From: Bdellovibrionales bacterium
Lineage (GTDB): Bacteria; Bdellovibrionota; Bdellovibrionia; Bdellovibrionales; JAMPXM01
DNA: 64,000 nucleotides
Direction: 5' to 3'
Assembly: GCA_016713885.1 (NCBI GenBank)
Contig: JADJOF010000001.1
Location: 682,001 to 746,000, forward strand
The notes under the pieces are model-generated. The model saw only the letters and a list, made by a program, of their open reading frames with translations, was not told where the DNA came from and did not search any database. A program made the translations under genes and the position numbers. Below, piece after piece: positions 35,229 through 45,104 of the stretch. Every line of letters starts with the position of its first letter. The stretch's first letter is position 1.

Positions 35229-36685
35229 TACATGCCTCCCATTCCCGAGTTGCCACTTTCGCTAGGTCCAGATGATCCTTTTGACTTTCGTGTCGGCCCA
35301 CTCATTCCGCGACCCATGCCAACGGTGTCAGAGCCCATGGAACCGCTTCCCATTGTACCGCCTCCAAAAAGACTTGGTTTGGCTGGCGCTAGCCTCAAAA
35401 GTGGAGGGGCTGAGAGAAGTTCTTTAAGCCTTGTTCTTGCAAGTTCCACATCTATTTGAGCCGCCAAGAATTCAAGTTCCTGAGTACGCTGAACTTTGAG
35501 TGTCTCTAAGTATTGGGTGAGCGGAAGGCGTCTAGCCGCATAGCCGGACTTTGCATTTTGGACTGCTAGATTTGTAGTGGGGATAACCGTGCTTTTGTAA
35601 AGAGCCGCCACATCCCTTGCGGTATTAAATTGTTCTCTGGCATCCAGAGATTCTGTATTAAGTCGATTTTCTACATTTCTTTTTTCTAAGATAGCAGCTT
35701 CTTTATCAATTGATGCCGCTTTCGAAAGCTCGGATTGTTTTCTCCAAAAATAAAGCGGGAGGTTGATTCCAATCATGACGCCCCAATTTGATTTTTCTTC
35801 CATCATTTCTGGACTCGGGTACATGGCCATTCCCTGAATCACAAAATCAGGAAAGTACGAAAGCTTTGCTAGTCGCCTTTCGTTTTCTGCTTGTGAAACA
35901 AAGAAGTCTAATGATTTGAGCTCTGGTTGATTTTCTAGTGATGGCAGTTCGTTCTCATTAAGATCACTACTGGAAAACTTCGGAGATAGATTGCCAATTG
36001 CAGTTTCAGCAGGTTGATCTCTCAACTCATTTACGACGGCTTGAATAGTTTTCTGCTCTCGAAGAAGTCTCAGTTTCTCAACTTCAAAGACAGAGAGCTC
36101 AACCTTAGCAAGTAGCCAATCATGATGACCGGCCTCTCCTGTTTTGTAGCGCGCTTTGGTGCTTCCGACGGTACTTTCAACGATTTGTTTTAATCGTTCA
36201 TTTAGATCAAGAGCTTTTTGGCTGTAGTGGAGTCTAAAAAAGGCCTGTGTGGCCAACACAGTAATTTCTCGATTAAAAGTCTCCGAATCACTTTTAGCTG
36301 AATTGGCTCTATTTTCTGCGACAGAGGATTTTGCCGAGAGTTTTCCTGGAAATGGAATTGTCTGGCTGATTTGATAGCGCGTAACCGAGCCCATCCCGCC
36401 ATCAAATGGAACTTGATCCACACCTCCAGCAATGAAGGGGTCATCCCATGTACCAGCAGGATCAACACGATGACCCAATGCCTCAGCTCTTAACGTGGAC
36501 GATCGCAGCGTAGGATTTGCTTGTTTAACCTGAGATAAATAATCAGTAAGAGTTAAATCGCTGCCATAAGAGGACAAACTAAAGGCAAACAAAAGGAAAA
36601 AACTAAAGAGTGCCTTCTTGAAAAGATACTCTTTAGCGAACTCTGCCCATGGGGCTCCCGTGATAGATTTTATTAGAAACCCCAC
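35228..36685 (-). CDS. cusC: CusC/TolC-family outer-membrane efflux protein
   Basis: 485 residues from GTG 36685. Signal peptide LFSFFLLFAFSLSSYGS, then two outer-membrane efflux repeats (for example LTLTDYLSQVKQANPTLRSS and NRANSAKSDSETFNREI). The C-terminal tail is glycine/serine/methionine-rich (MGSGSMGSDTVGMGRGMSG), unusual for TolC proteins and possibly able to bind Cu/Ag. It overlaps cusB by one base. An upstream lipoprotein gene lies 8 bases before it. Confidence 0.85.
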   Translation of the reverse strand: MGFLIKSITGAPWAEFAKEYLFKKALFSFFLLFAFSLSSYGSDLTLTDYLSQVKQANPTLRSSTLRAEALGHRVDPAGTWDDPFIAGGVDQVPFDGGMGSVTRYQISQTIPFPGKLSAKSSVAENRANSAKSDSETFNREITVLATQAFFRLHYSQKALDLNERLKQIVESTVGSTKARYKTGEAGHHDWLLAKVELSVFEVEKLRLLREQKTIQAVVNELRDQPAETAIGNLSPKFSSSDLNENELPSLENQPELKSLDFFVSQAENERRLAKLSYFPDFVIQGMAMYPSPEMMEEKSNWGVMIGINLPLYFWRKQSELSKAASIDKEAAILEKRNVENRLNTESLDAREQFNTARDVAALYKSTVIPTTNLAVQNAKSGYAARRLPLTQYLETLKVQRTQELEFLAAQIDVELARTRLKELLSAPPLLRLAPAKPSLFGGGTMGSGSMGSDTVGMGRGMSGPTRKSKGSSGPSESGNSGMGGM

Positions 36686-36693
36686 ATGATCTT

Positions 36694-37041
36694 CTACCTT
36701 TTCTCGACGAATGTTCCCTCTTCAAACGAAACACCGGAATCAAATTTCACAACTGAATAATGTTGATTTAATATCTCAGTTACAGATCCTTGACCCAACG
36801 CAACTTTTTCGCATCTTCCTCCTGCGCCAAGACCAGACCGAGCACCGCCCCCTTTGCTTGGGCAATTATTTTTATAAAGGGTGACGCGATCCCCCACCTT
36901 TGCCTCTGTGTTATCCATACAGACGTGTGCTTCTGTATCACTCACTTTCATTGCAACACTTCCCCTCATAAGGCCGTGCGCGCATCCAGTGAGTGATAAC
37001 GCCAGCGCTGCCAATGGTAAAAAAAGTATTCTCAGAAACAT
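36694..37041 (-). CDS. Small lipoprotein heading the cusCBA operon
   Basis: 115 residues. Signal peptide with lipobox SLTG-C (Cys about residue 20). The mature part has a beta-rich segment (DRVTLYKNNC, VTEILNQHYSVVKFDSG) resembling the SH3-like lipoproteins found in Bdellovibrio-type metal operons, and three further cysteines. It is the first gene of the minus-strand cus operon; the CsoR-type operator at 37208-37222 lies upstream. Precise role unknown. Confidence 0.65.
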   Translation of the reverse strand: MFLRILFLPLAALALSLTGCAHGLMRGSVAMKVSDTEAHVCMDNTEAKVGDRVTLYKNNCPSKGGGARSGLGAGGRCEKVALGQGSVTEILNQHYSVVKFDSGVSFEEGTFVEKR

Positions 37042-37207
37042 GGTACCTCCTACCGGTATCTAGTTATTTGTTATGCCACAATGCAATTAAAATGCCACCT
37101 TCGGGTCTATCTAAGACACTGCTATTCACTAGGTTGCTGAGCATGCTTGTGACAATGTGACCCAACGTCGAGCCAAATTGTCCCAATGTTATTAATTTAA
37201 AAAAATC

Positions 37208-37222
37208 TACCCCTATGGGGTA
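37208..37222. promoter_or_regulatory. CsoR-type copper operator
   Basis: TACCCC TAT GGGGTA, a perfect palindrome with the GC-tract core known for CsoR operators, in the 310-base space between the cus operon (minus strand) and the csoR gene (plus strand). Just downstream is TATACTCT. The rest of the 37042-37351 space shows nothing else I can name. Confidence 0.8.
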
Positions 37223-37351
37223 TACTCTAGATAGTCAAAACTGTAAAAGCAAATTAATGTGTTAATGTGGGATGGCATTGGGATAGTCACATGGAATATC
37301 TATTGCAAAGTTGTTTCATTATTTTCATGATGGGAACGGAGGAATTTAATT

Positions 37352-37633
37352 ATGGCCAAAAAAGGCGCATCACACCACTCGCAGGCATCTCGCCTCGCTA
37401 AAGTCGAAGGTCAAATCAGAGGCGTGATTAAGATGATAGAGGAAGAGCGCTACTGCATTGATATCGTAACGCAGTTGAAGGCTATTGCATCCGCACTAAA
37501 GTCTGTAGAAAGATCAGTCGTTGAGCAGCACGTCGATACCTGTGTACTGCGTGCTATTGATGCTGGAAATAGTAAAGAAAAAGACCGTCATTTACGAGAA
37601 ATAACGGATTTACTGAAAGCATCCTGTCGGTAA
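37352..37633 (+). CDS. csoR: CsoR/RcnR-family copper-sensing repressor
   Basis: 93 residues, all-helical. The metal-sensing triad is present: Cys in RYCIDIV (about residue 36), His in VEQHVDTC (about 61) and Cys four residues later (about 65), the C-H-C set of Cu(I)-binding CsoR. The preceding conserved RL-x-K-V-E-G-Q-I-R-G is the family signature. Copper binding would release it from the operator at 37208-37222. GGAGG is visible before the ATG. Transcribed divergently from the cus operon and convergent to copA. Confidence 0.9.
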   Translation: MAKKGASHHSQASRLAKVEGQIRGVIKMIEEERYCIDIVTQLKAIASALKSVERSVVEQHVDTCVLRAIDAGNSKEKDRHLREITDLLKASCR

Positions 37634-37683
37634 CAAACTAAGGCTCAGGTGCGCGCCTCAAGAGGAACTTAGTAGTTTTGTTC

Positions 37684-40047
37684 CTACTTGCCACCTTTCA
37701 ACCTTAAGGCGTTTCCGATGACAGAAACTGAACTTAAGCTCATAGCAAGAGCCGCGATCATAGGGCTCAATAACCAGCCAAAAATCGGATACAGAACGCC
37801 CGCCGCGAGCGGAACGCCTAAAGCATTGTACACAAATGCAAAGAACAAATTCTGCTTAATGTTGGCAATGGTTGATTCACTTAACTCGCGCGCACGCACA
37901 ACACCTCTAAGATCACCTTTGACAAGAGTGACTCCGGCGCTTTTCATCGCGACATCAGTTCCCGTTCCCATCGCGATGCCAACTTGCGCTTGCGCAAGCG
38001 CTGGAGCGTCGTTGATGCCGTCTCCTGCCATTGCAATGATCTTACCTTCGGTTTGAAACTTTTTAACGATCTCAACTTTCTGATGCGGCAAAACATCTGC
38101 GATCACTTCATCAACGTGAACTCTTTTGGCAACCGCATTGGCAGTTCGCTTGTTGTCACCTGTAACCATGACAACCTTAAGACCCAATTTTTGAAGAGTA
38201 TGAATTGCTTCCGGAGTCGTTTCTTTAATGGGATCTGCAACTCCAATTAAGCCCGCAAGCTTTCCATCAATCGCCACAAACATAACAGTTTGGCCCTTAT
38301 CTCGAAGTTGGTCGGCCAAGCTCTCGCTGTCTTTTGAGTCAATCCCGATACTTTCCATTAAAGCGCGATTTCCAACTGCTACTTTGCGTCCCGATACAGT
38401 CGCATGAGCGCCCTTTCCAGTGATTGACTGAAAGTCTGAAGTTGCCTGAAGTGCGATGCTACGAGCCTCAGCTCCTTTGACGATGGCAGCCGCTAAAGGA
38501 TGTTCACTTTCACGCTCAAGGCTTGCCGTGAGTTGGAGAAGAGCTTCTTCCGTCACACCCGAAAGAGTTTTTACCGTAACAAGCTTTGGCTTACCTTCTG
38601 TTAAAGTTCCTGTCTTATCCACAATAAGGACTTGGACTTTTCTCAATAACTCAATAGCTTCAGCATCCTTGAAAAGAACTCCCATCTTAGCAGCGCGTCC
38701 CGTTGCGACCATAATTGACATAGGTGTCGCAAGACCAAGCGCACAAGGACAAGCAATAATGAGAACTGCTACAGCATTCACAATTGCATAAGCAAGTCTT
38801 GGCTCTGGTCCCCAGATTCCCCAGGTAATTGAAGTCAAGATAGCAATCAAAACGACAGCAGGGACAAAGTAACCTGAAACCTGATCGGCCAACTTTTGAA
38901 TGGGCGCGCGTGATCTCTGCGCATCAGCAACCATCTGAATAATTTGAGAAAGCAAAGTATCTTTTCCGACTTTTTGAGCTCGGATAACAAGGGCTCCAGT
39001 TCCATTGATTGTTGCTGCAACTACTTTTGATTCAGGCACCTTCTCGGAAGGGATAGACTCACCGGTTACCATTGATTCATCAACAGCACTTGTTCCGGAT
39101 ACGACAACGCCATCAACGGGAATTTTCTCTCCAGGGCGAACTCGAAGTGTGTCGCCAATCGAAATTACATCAATTTCAATTTCTTCGTCAGAGCCATCGC
39201 TTTTAATTCTTCGAGCCGTTTTGGGCGCAAGACCTAAAAGCGCTTTGATCGCAGCCCCAGTTTGGCTTCGTGCTTTAAGTTCTAAAACTTGGCCAAGAAG
39301 GACCAGAGTCACAATCACTGCCGCAGGTTCAAAATAAAGTCCCACAAGGCCCGTCATGGGATCTTTAAACGAATCTGGAAAAAGTTGCGGAAATAAAATA
39401 GCAACGATACTAAATCCGTAGGCGACCCCAACACCGAGTCCAATCAAGGTAAACATATTAGGACTTTTATTTTTGAGAGATTGCCAAAATCTCTCAAAAA
39501 AAGGCCAACCTCCCCAGAGAACGACTGGAGTTGCCAAAAGAAGTTCGACATAACTAAGAGCTGCGTGAATGCTTGCAGATTCAATTAAATGGCGTCCGCC
39601 CATGGTGATAAAAAGAAGAGGAAGGCTTAACGCGGTGGAAATCCAAAAGCGTCTTTGCATATCGAAATACTCAGTTTTATCTTCCTCATGATCGAGGGAA
39701 ACCATTAAGGGCTCAAGTGCCATCCCACAAATCGGACAGCTACCGGGACCAATCTGTCGAACTTCTGGATGCATAGGGCAGGTATATTCGACGTTTTGTG
39801 GTTGAGCTTTATTCTTAAGCTTGGGATCAAGATACGATTCTGGGTTTGCGTCAAATTTAGTTTTGCATTTGGAATTACAAAAAAAGTATTCTTTTCTATT
39901 ATAAGTGGATGATCCGCCTTTGACGGTGGCGGGATTTACTTTCATTCCGCAAACGGGATCAATTTGCTCGGAATCATGTGATGAGTGATTAGCATGTTGA
40001 TGCCCATCATGATTATGCGTTGAGCAGCCGGAATGTTGATTCGTCAT
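37684..40047 (-). CDS. copA: Copper-exporting P1B-type ATPase (CopA/SilP-like)
   Basis: 787 residues. A histidine-rich N terminus is followed by a YHS/TRASH domain (DPVCGMKV ... FFCNSKCKTKFD) and a heavy-metal-binding domain (YTCPMHPEV ... CPICGMALEP), then eight predicted membrane spans. The CPC motif is ACPCALGLATP, phosphorylation loop DKTGTLTEGKP, phosphatase motif TGES, hinge GDGINDAP. The N-terminal HMA domain of classical CopA is replaced by YHS plus HMBD, as in many Gram-negative resistance ATPases. Last gene of the operon that starts at csoR 47621; exports Cu(I) to the periplasm. Confidence 0.93.
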   Translation of the reverse strand: MTNQHSGCSTHNHDGHQHANHSSHDSEQIDPVCGMKVNPATVKGGSSTYNRKEYFFCNSKCKTKFDANPESYLDPKLKNKAQPQNVEYTCPMHPEVRQIGPGSCPICGMALEPLMVSLDHEEDKTEYFDMQRRFWISTALSLPLLFITMGGRHLIESASIHAALSYVELLLATPVVLWGGWPFFERFWQSLKNKSPNMFTLIGLGVGVAYGFSIVAILFPQLFPDSFKDPMTGLVGLYFEPAAVIVTLVLLGQVLELKARSQTGAAIKALLGLAPKTARRIKSDGSDEEIEIDVISIGDTLRVRPGEKIPVDGVVVSGTSAVDESMVTGESIPSEKVPESKVVAATINGTGALVIRAQKVGKDTLLSQIIQMVADAQRSRAPIQKLADQVSGYFVPAVVLIAILTSITWGIWGPEPRLAYAIVNAVAVLIIACPCALGLATPMSIMVATGRAAKMGVLFKDAEAIELLRKVQVLIVDKTGTLTEGKPKLVTVKTLSGVTEEALLQLTASLERESEHPLAAAIVKGAEARSIALQATSDFQSITGKGAHATVSGRKVAVGNRALMESIGIDSKDSESLADQLRDKGQTVMFVAIDGKLAGLIGVADPIKETTPEAIHTLQKLGLKVVMVTGDNKRTANAVAKRVHVDEVIADVLPHQKVEIVKKFQTEGKIIAMAGDGINDAPALAQAQVGIAMGTGTDVAMKSAGVTLVKGDLRGVVRARELSESTIANIKQNLFFAFVYNALGVPLAAGVLYPIFGWLLSPMIAALAMSLSSVSVIGNALRLKGGK

Positions 40048-40056
40048 AAAACACCT

Positions 40057-41157
40057 CTACAAGTAAATATTAAGCATGAGCCAAGCAAAGTCAGTCGCAT
40101 CTTGCGAATAAGCCTTTTCTTTTCCCGCAAACAACATCAAATCAAAATGCGAATACGGGAGCCATTGAACCCCGAGTCCATAGGAATCAAACTGTGAATT
40201 GCGATCCGAGTCGTCAAGATAGGAGCGATCAAATTGAACAAACGGTGTAAGGCCCTTGATCGCTTCATACCCAAGTCTTGAGAAGGTCGCATAACCCTTC
40301 TCATGAATTGACGTGGCTTTAACTGTTTTGTCTTGAAAAAAAACTTCAGAATTCAGATAGAATTTTTCGGAGAGGCTAATCGTAACGTAGGGACCAAATG
40401 CGACTCGATCAAAATTACTTTGTCGTCCTTGATACGCGCTAATTCCAAGTCGAGATTTCTCTCGCCATAAGTAGCTCGAATTTATAGAAATACCCTGATC
40501 TTTTTTTACGGATTTTTCTTCAGGAGAATTGGAAATGAACGTGAGCGTGTGATTGAAACTCTCTCCAATATAGTTCGTCTCTAAATTGTAGGATTCAGAG
40601 CCTTGATCCCATGCTAAACCTCGTCGGGTAGCTGATATATGATCTGGACCATTAAGTCCAAAAGACTGCATGAATTTTCCTAATCGCCCGACTATCTGCT
40701 CAGTGAATCGGTAAAGGACATAATGCCTTCTGGAGAAAAACTCTTTTAAATCCTTCGAGGCATCATTTGCGCGGTATCCAAATGTGGAAATTATTGCGAA
40801 TTTTTCAGTATCGGCCCCAACTTCAAGATCTGCCTGCATGGGAATGAACTGCGCCTTTTCAACTTTTGGAGTGTCACGGTAGGTTTGCACTGCGCGCAGG
40901 AAAACCTGACTTCTCAACCATTGAAGTTTAGATTCATCTTCGGGATTAGAGAACATGAAACCAGAGGACTTCGTCGTACCCCATGTGCTCATAAGCTCTG
41001 AAGACAAAGAGCGTCCGTAGGGTGTTAAAACGCCTCCCCCAGATGGGGAGACGTGACAAGCTGTACACGAGAAATATCCATGTCGAACATTTTCAGGAAA
41101 CGCAAAAGCGCTACGAGAAATAGAAACAATCAAAAAAAGAATCAAAAATCTTATCAT
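40057..41157 (-). CDS. Outer-membrane barrel with N-terminal haem c motif
   Basis: 366 residues. Signal peptide (LILFLIVSISRSAFA), then a CTACH haem-binding motif (about residues 31-35) in a short cytochrome-like segment, followed by a long beta-strand-rich region that ends in an aromatic/hydrophobic strand (FAWLMLNIYL), as outer-membrane barrels do. Cytochrome-porin proteins of this type may pass electrons or sense redox state in the outer membrane. It overlaps the yceI end by 4 bases and precedes copA by 9. Confidence 0.7.
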   Translation of the reverse strand: MIRFLILFLIVSISRSAFAFPENVRHGYFSCTACHVSPSGGGVLTPYGRSLSSELMSTWGTTKSSGFMFSNPEDESKLQWLRSQVFLRAVQTYRDTPKVEKAQFIPMQADLEVGADTEKFAIISTFGYRANDASKDLKEFFSRRHYVLYRFTEQIVGRLGKFMQSFGLNGPDHISATRRGLAWDQGSESYNLETNYIGESFNHTLTFISNSPEEKSVKKDQGISINSSYLWREKSRLGISAYQGRQSNFDRVAFGPYVTISLSEKFYLNSEVFFQDKTVKATSIHEKGYATFSRLGYEAIKGLTPFVQFDRSYLDDSDRNSQFDSYGLGVQWLPYSHFDLMLFAGKEKAYSQDATDFAWLMLNIYL

Positions 41158-41391
41158 TGTTTAGCAAGGTTTAAATTCATCCGAGTTTTAATCGTGACTT
41201 CATCTGCAACCTTGATTCCCAAATAAGTAGGGATGTCTATTTTAAAGTCCGAAACCAGAACTTTGAACTCTGTTGAAACGCTCGGCGAATCCTTCGTGGT
41301 ATCAACTTCGGCTATTCCCGTAATTGGCTTTTCCACACCATGGAGGCTAAGTTTTCCTTGAAATGGCACAGCAGAGTATATCTTTTTTACG

Positions 41392-42867
41392 GACGATGTC
41401 CGTCGTTTAGTTGAAACTCGTCGGGCGAGTGGCGGATTGATCATGTAGTTACGCGACGTTGTCTTGAGCGTCAACTACAGCCTCATTGTTGTCGTATTCG
41501 GTGAGCGACCGAAGCTTCACCCAGAGTCCCGGCAAGCTTGCATGACCGCGAATACGTCTCATCTTTTTCTCCGATGCCAGGCAATACGTGGCAAGCCAGC
41601 GTTGAAAATGTTCGGAGTCTCGCCAGCGCTTCACACGACGCATGTCTTCTTCAAGAAGTGAGTTCAACGATTCGATCGGGTTCGTTGTCGAGAAGAACTT
41701 CTTCAAGCTCATAGACAACTTGAGTTCGTGAATGACGAGTAGGTCGTCTTTTGCTTCGCGGTAGCTCTCCAGTGCCGAGAGATTAAGATCGCGCAGAACG
41801 CTCTCCAGCCGGTCACTCAGGACCTTTGCCTCTGACATATCCTTGGCCTCGCGAATGGCCCAGAACAGGCCCAGTGCCTTGTGGGAGTCATCCCCGAGAG
41901 CCTTCTCGATATTGCGCCACTTATGGACATGGCAGCGGATGCGGATTGCGCGGCGACGACGACGGTCATTGCATAAGTACTTTTCGTTCAGCGCCTTGTT
42001 GAGACCTGAGCCGCCATCAACGATGAAGAGTATTCCGTCGCTTTGAAGCCCGCGGTTTTCAAGATCATTCAATAGCTCAATACATGACGCCGAGTTCTCG
42101 GTGTCGGCTTGGAAAATGCCAAGGACAAACTTTCGACCGTCAGCCGCAACGCCCATCGCAACAATGACCCCGTGCTTACGAAAACGTTTCCCGTCGATGA
42201 AAACCGCGCGAACGTCCATCGGCTTTAAGTCGCGCTTTTGTAGATCTTCGACTTTCTTTGCTGTCACATTGATCCAACGCTTGGAGACCTGGCTCTTTTT
42301 GAAACCAAATGAGTTTGCGATCTTTGTGACGCCTTTTTCGTAGTCGCGCTGGCTCACTTTTAATGCCTTCGGCGAACACTGCGCGCTCGAATAGATCCGG
42401 ATCTTGAAAGTCTTCGTAGGTTTTAAGCTTCACTTCGCGGCCATCTTTTGACCGCACTCTCGGGCGCTCAACTGCGATGTGTTGGTTGGCAAGAATGATC
42501 GAACCTGATTGCGTGCCCCATCTCTGATTCAACTTCCCATGCTCGTAGCGGCGGCCACAGACGTCGGTCACCTCGCGCTCCAGTTCCTGCATAAATGCCT
42601 TCACGGCTGGCGGCAGAAGCGCTGAAATCAGCAGATGCTGCGTGTCGAGCGGGCTCATTTGAAAATCTTCGAACTTGTTGGCGAGAACTTCGTCTCGCTT
42701 TGCGTACTTGCGTGGCAATCGCTGCTTGCCTCTGCGAATCTGAGTCGGTACTTTTCCCATCGGGTGGCTCCTCTTTTTTGTGCTTCGTTGACTGTGGTAA
42801 GCCATTGAAAACACTTTTGGTTGAGCCACTCAACCTTTCAAATTTCAACTACGCTGCGGACATCGCC
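41392..42867. mobile_element. IS256-family insertion sequence in yceI
   Basis: The inverted ends read GACGATGTCCG at 41392 and GGCGATGTCCG on the opposite strand from 42867, with further matching TAGTTGAAA. A perfect 8-base target duplication TTTTTACG lies at 41384-41391 and 42868-42875. Length 1476 bp, one transposase in two frames. Confidence 0.93.
41449..42760 (-). pseudogene. IS256-family (Mutator-like) transposase, one frameshift
   Basis: Start ATG 42760 with GAGGAG upstream. The N-terminal half has the zinc-free DNA-binding region (CGRRYEHGKLNQRWGTQSG); the C-terminal half has VRAVFIDGKRF (first Asp), FIVDGGSGLN (second Asp), the C-x2-H region RCHVHKWRN and the Glu region TTNPIESLNSLLEE. 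The frame changes at the T4 run 42358-42361 (minus strand GIK then VSQRDYEKG); removing one base or adding two restores it. Inactive as written. Confidence 0.88.
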
Positions 42868-43209
42868 TTTTTACGTTCAAGAAATCTTCTGGTAGATCAA
42901 TCTTCTAGATTTCAATCCAAGCTTCAGAATACTTAGCGGTCTCAAGATATTTTTCTTTCATATGCCGGTCACGAAGATCAATTCCGGTGGTGAATTCATC
43001 GAGCTTAACTTTCAAGCGGCCCTTTACCAGATTTTTATCGAGTTCTAAATTTCCAATCAGCTTCCCGCCCGTCCCATTGATTTTCAGAAGACTTGGTTTT
43101 CCTGTAGCGAAAAATTCAACGTCGGATTTTTGTTGAGAAAGATCTACTTGAACGGCGGCCCAAGATATTGGAATCAAAAGAAGAATAATTTTAAACATTT
43201 TCTATCTCC

Positions 43210-44388
43210 CTATTTCACGATGATCTGACCAGTTGAAAACTGGCTGGCATGATGAATGCCACAGGTGAAATTGTAAGTACCTGCTGTATCAAGTTTCATA
43301 ATTTGCGAAGTGTTCTCGTTACGAGCAGCCATTAAATCGAAGCCAAGTTCCGCCGCATCAAACTTAAACATCTTGTCCGTTGCCTTAAGGATAATTTCGA
43401 TTGTCTGACCTTCATTTGCTTCTATCTTTAGAGGTGCGCAGGAGCCGTCGCTCACTCCAACAATCTCAACTGTCACTTCTGGAATTCGTACAAGGTCGAT
43501 CACACTTTCTTTTTGCCAATGTGTTGCGATATCGAAAGCAGTCTGGCCTTTTTTGTTTTTTAGGCGTCGGTTAGGGCGCGCCTGTAAAATATCTTTTACT
43601 GTCCAGTCGTCTCCGAGATAGGAAGACCACATAAGCGGCGTTATTCCGTCATTGTCTTGAAAATCAAAATTTGCTTCAGCAGCAATGAAAGAGTCGTAAA
43701 CATTGCGAACACCAAGTCTAGTGGCCTTTAGAAGTGCTGTTTCATTTTTCTTTGGGTCAACAATATCAACAAAAGCACCTTCAGAGATGAGACGATCAAC
43801 AAGTTGCGGTAAATCAGTAATTGTATGAGCTGCAGGTGTGGTGTTTCCTCCGCAATATTGGTCCATTACATAAAGTAATGGTGTGCAACCATACTTGTCT
43901 GTGAAGTTCACATCAGCTCCGCAGGCAAGCTGATAATTTAAAGCTCGAAGCGTCTGATAAGATCGTCCTTCTCTAAGAACATCCACCAATACTTCGCTTG
44001 GGCTCTTCCCGCAGGAAGGTGCAGAAGGAAATTGGCCTGTAATTTTGCAATCAAGTTCTGCATTCGCAAAATAAAGATCATGAGTGAAAGAGTTTTTCTT
44101 AATGACTCCGTTTTCGACGAGAAAATCAAGATGTGAAAGGCCCCCGAAATCAGCGTATCGCAATGTATTCGGCGCTGGGTAGTATACATCAGTCAGTTTC
44201 AATCCTTGAGTGACTGACCCATTCGAAGAAATAAAACGAATCTCGCCTTTTTGTTTCAGCGGATTGATCGTGAGCACGACCTGAGTTTTTTGATCTGCAT
44301 CTGTATATCCAGTACAAGATACAATTTCGGCTTGAGCCTTGAGACTTCCAGCAAGTGTCATTAAGATAGCTATCGTTGCGGCTTTCAT
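43210..44388 (-). CDS. Periplasmic ankyrin-repeat protein with C-terminal cupredoxin domain
   Basis: 392 residues. Signal peptide (TIAILMTLAGSLKAQA), an N-terminal domain with two cysteines, ankyrin repeats at about residues 140-300 (DKYGCTPLLYVMDQ, KKNETALLKATRLGVRNVYD, DNDGITPLMWSSYLGDD, NKKGQTAFDIATHWQKE), then a plastocyanin-like domain with the copper-site loop NFTCGIHHASQFSTGQIIVK. The combination is unusual. Its place in the CsoR-controlled operon suggests a periplasmic copper-binding scaffold. Confidence 0.75.
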   Translation of the reverse strand: MKAATIAILMTLAGSLKAQAEIVSCTGYTDADQKTQVVLTINPLKQKGEIRFISSNGSVTQGLKLTDVYYPAPNTLRYADFGGLSHLDFLVENGVIKKNSFTHDLYFANAELDCKITGQFPSAPSCGKSPSEVLVDVLREGRSYQTLRALNYQLACGADVNFTDKYGCTPLLYVMDQYCGGNTTPAAHTITDLPQLVDRLISEGAFVDIVDPKKNETALLKATRLGVRNVYDSFIAAEANFDFQDNDGITPLMWSSYLGDDWTVKDILQARPNRRLKNKKGQTAFDIATHWQKESVIDLVRIPEVTVEIVGVSDGSCAPLKIEANEGQTIEIILKATDKMFKFDAAELGFDLMAARNENTSQIMKLDTAGTYNFTCGIHHASQFSTGQIIVK

Positions 44389-44404
44389 AATCCCCCAAAG
44401 TATA

Positions 44405-45085
44405 TTAATTTGCTCCGTTGTTAATCCACTCGCGTATAATTTGAATCTCTTCTGGCTTCACCGGAGAGTATCCTTCCTTTGAAGGCGGCATTCGTTTGTC
44501 ATCTGATCTCTCAAGTGAAATAATTAATCCGGACTCATCAGCGTTACCCGGAATAACAAGCTCAAGAGGGGAATTGAGCAGGTCCTCTTTGCCAAGTAGA
44601 ATTCGCTTTACACTGCCGGTTGCCGAATGACAGTCTAAGCATTTGATTTGCAGAATATGTTTGTCGATAGATTCGAAAGTTGCCTCCAAAGGGATGGGGT
44701 CTTCGCCAGGGTTTTCTCCGCCTGGAGCTTGTTCTGGAGCCCCCATTTCAATCCAGGTCCACAGAATTGACATTTGCGCCTCTGTGAGTTTTCGATTCTT
44801 TGGCATCGAAAGGGTTTCAAAAACGCTTTTTTTTATTTCAGAAATTTGACCAAACACGGATTGATAACTTTCGAGAGAAACCCGACCTGAAGTCCCATGG
44901 CAGGATATGCATTTAGGAGTTAAGACATTTCGATTAACATACGCATAAGACAGATTAGAACGCTGCTCCGCAGGAAGGCTAAATTGGGAATTATCGCCTT
45001 CAAAAGACGGATTTTTGATTTTGGTGTAGTTACACCCAACCAAATTTGTCGCAATTAAAACCCCAAGTATAGCCTTCCACTTCAT
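44405..45085 (-). CDS. Di-haem c-type cytochrome lipoprotein
   Basis: 226 residues from ATG 45085 (AGGAGA upstream). Lipobox NLVG-C at about residue 18. Two haem-binding motifs, CISCH (about residue 60) and CLDCH (about 150), each in a half with a later methionine (ETLSMPKN, DDKRMPPSKEG) that can serve as axial ligand; the KRMPP stretch is typical of planctomycete-type cytochrome domains. Probably an electron carrier on the periplasmic side of a membrane. It overlaps nothing, 20 bases after the upstream gene. Confidence 0.8.
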   Translation of the reverse strand: MKWKAILGVLIATNLVGCNYTKIKNPSFEGDNSQFSLPAEQRSNLSYAYVNRNVLTPKCISCHGTSGRVSLESYQSVFGQISEIKKSVFETLSMPKNRKLTEAQMSILWTWIEMGAPEQAPGGENPGEDPIPLEATFESIDKHILQIKCLDCHSATGSVKRILLGKEDLLNSPLELVIPGNADESGLIISLERSDDKRMPPSKEGYSPVKPEEIQIIREWINNGAN

Positions 45086-45104
45086 AAGAAATATTCTCCT
45101 ATTC

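Larger units (their letters stand above)
41154..43198 (-). pseudogene. yceI-like gene split by IS256 and by a nonsense codon
   Basis: The N-terminal part (42868-43198) has a signal peptide and the YceI lipocalin-like strands (DVEFFATGKPSLLKINGTG, FTTGIDLRDRHMKEKYL). The C-terminal part (41154-41391) has KKIYSAVPFQGKLSLHGVEKP. Removing the IS256 element and one target copy rejoins the two in frame, but a TAG at 42905-42907 remains between EAWIEI and KIDLPEDF. YceI proteins bind isoprenoid-like lipids or quinones in the periplasm and often sit beside cytochromes. Inactive here. Confidence 0.88.
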
